Assembly: GCF_017581925.1 (NCBI RefSeq)
Contig: NZ_JAGEVG010000011.1
Coordinates: 62,001-126,000 of the forward strand
DNA length: 64,000 nucleotides
Direction of reading: 5' to 3'
From: Gelidibacter pelagius
GTDB taxonomy: Bacteria; Bacteroidota; Bacteroidia; Flavobacteriales; Flavobacteriaceae
Shown here: in pieces, positions 63,171 to 64,000 of the stretch
How positions within the stretch are numbered: the first letter of the stretch is position 1
Layout of the letters: each line of letters begins with the position of its first letter
Notes under the pieces: model-generated
Seen by the model: only the letters and a program-made list of their open reading frames with translations
What the model was told of the DNA's origin: nothing
The model's database searches: none
Program-made: the position numbers and the translations under genes

Positions 63171-64000
63171 TTAATTATATAGTTTTGAAGATGGTGCCAT
63201 TGCGTTTTTACTGGTTTTATTGGGCGTATTCCCCATGTTAAAAACCAATTCTCCGCCCGCCATAATCTCTTTATGTGTTATGTAATTTCGGTCTATCTTC
63301 TCGCCATTTAGTGAAATGGTTTGAATGTATATATTGTCTTTATTGTTATCCAAGGCCTTTATCGTAAAGGTTTTGCCATTTTCCAAATTAACGGTTGCTG
63401 AATCAATCAGCGGTGATCCGAAGGCATATACCCCTTGTGCAGGATTCATAGGATAAAAGCCCAAGGCACTGAACACGTACCACGACGACATTTGTCCGCA
63501 GTCTTCATTCCCGCAATGGCCGCTTGGTTCATTTTGATATTGGGTTTCTAAAATCTCTCGGACCAATTTTTGTGTCTTCCACGGCTTTTCAACATAATTG
63601 TACAAATAGGCCACATGATGACTCGGCTCATTGCCATGCGCATATTGACCAATCATTCCCGTACTGAAAATAGGTAATATATCTTCTGGCAGCGGGTTTA
63701 AAGTAAACATGGAATCGAGTTTTTTTTCAAATACTTCTTTACCACCAAGAGCCGCCGTAAGTCCTTCGATATTGTGCTGAACCGACCAAAAATATTGCCA
63801 TGCATTACTTTCACAGAAATAAGACGAATAATCTTTCGGATCAAAATCTGAAATAAAAGTGCCATCTTTCAATTTTGGATGCATAAAAGTACTGTTGGTG
63901 CTATAGACATTCCGCCAATTTTCCGAGCGTTTTATAAAGATATTATAATCATCTGTTTTTCCCAAGGCTTTTGCGAATTGTGCAATGCACCAATCGTCAT
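63171..64000 (-). CDS. GH92 exo-alpha-mannosidase, C-terminal part (5' end outside window)
   Basis: The C-terminal 276 or so codons of a third GH92 enzyme. The frame stays open to the right edge (DDWCIAQFAKALGKTDDY), so the TTG near 63965 is not a true start. It has the canonical family motifs: acid Glu in YFCESNAWQYFWSVQHN, sugar-contact segment YAHGNEPSHHVAYLYNY and base region GNEDCGQMSSWYVFSALGFYP. This is the most standard of the three GH92 sequences here. The glycosylasparaginase gene follows within 12 bp on the same strand. Confidence 0.93.
   Translation of the reverse strand, partial: DDWCIAQFAKALGKTDDYNIFIKRSENWRNVYSTNSTFMHPKLKDGTFISDFDPKDYSSYFCESNAWQYFWSVQHNIEGLTAALGGKEVFEKKLDSMFTLNPLPEDILPIFSTGMIGQYAHGNEPSHHVAYLYNYVEKPWKTQKLVREILETQYQNEPSGHCGNEDCGQMSSWYVFSALGFYPMNPAQGVYAFGSPLIDSATVNLENGKTFTIKALDNNKDNIYIQTISLNGEKIDRNYITHKEIMAGGELVFNMGNTPNKTSKNAMAPSSKLYN

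Overview
The window reads as a chromosome segment of an AT-rich Bacteroidota, most likely a Flavobacteriaceae. The grounds are a SusC/SusD pair, a one-protein hybrid two-component regulator, a type IX secretion sorting tail on the first gene, many lipobox signal peptides, a TAnnTTTG promoter and AT-rich spacers. No rRNA, tRNA, CRISPR array, insertion sequence or phage gene was recognised.

Layout. Positions 1-7734 are mostly housekeeping: the 3' part of a secreted GH13 amylase-like protein, a DUF488 protein, a flavin oxidoreductase, aconitase and NhaA. Positions 8235-15910 (minus strand) form an uptake operon: GH109-like protein, SusC, SusD and a DUF5077/DUF3472 lipoprotein, closed by a clear terminator. 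It is divergent from a hybrid two-component regulator (16197-20285). A GNAT acetyltransferase and a zinc-finger-less Fpg/Nei glycosylase follow. Then comes a fusion of a Kelch mutarotase-like propeller with a sodium/solute symporter (21840-24464). Positions 24697-36167 (plus strand) form a glycosidase operon: GH29, M28 peptidase, two GH20, GH123 and GH84, ending in a terminator. From 37033 to the window end, nearly everything lies on the minus strand: two sulfatases (one with a single in-frame stop), three GH2, GH27, an SGNH hydrolase, a PNGase F homologue, three GH92 (one cut by the window edge), a GH29, a GH20 and a glycosylasparaginase.

Together the genes make a toolkit for animal-type glycoproteins. 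The PNGase F homologue would release whole N-glycans, and glycosylasparaginase would split GlcNAc from the remaining Asn. GH92 enzymes would remove mannose, GH20/GH84/GH123 N-acetylhexosamines, GH2 and GH27 beta- and alpha-galactose, GH29 fucose and GH109 alpha-GalNAc; sulfatases would take off sulfate. The M28 peptidase fits the peptide part. No sialidase, endo-glycosidase (GH18/GH85) or GH130 phosphorylase is visible.

The most interesting non-coding signals are three. A palindrome (core TATGTNNNACATA) occurs upstream of two separate glycosidase transcription units and, at the first, lies between promoter elements. A family of about ten short hairpin repeats has stems that change in a compensated way. 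Several other hairpins sit in intergenic gaps.
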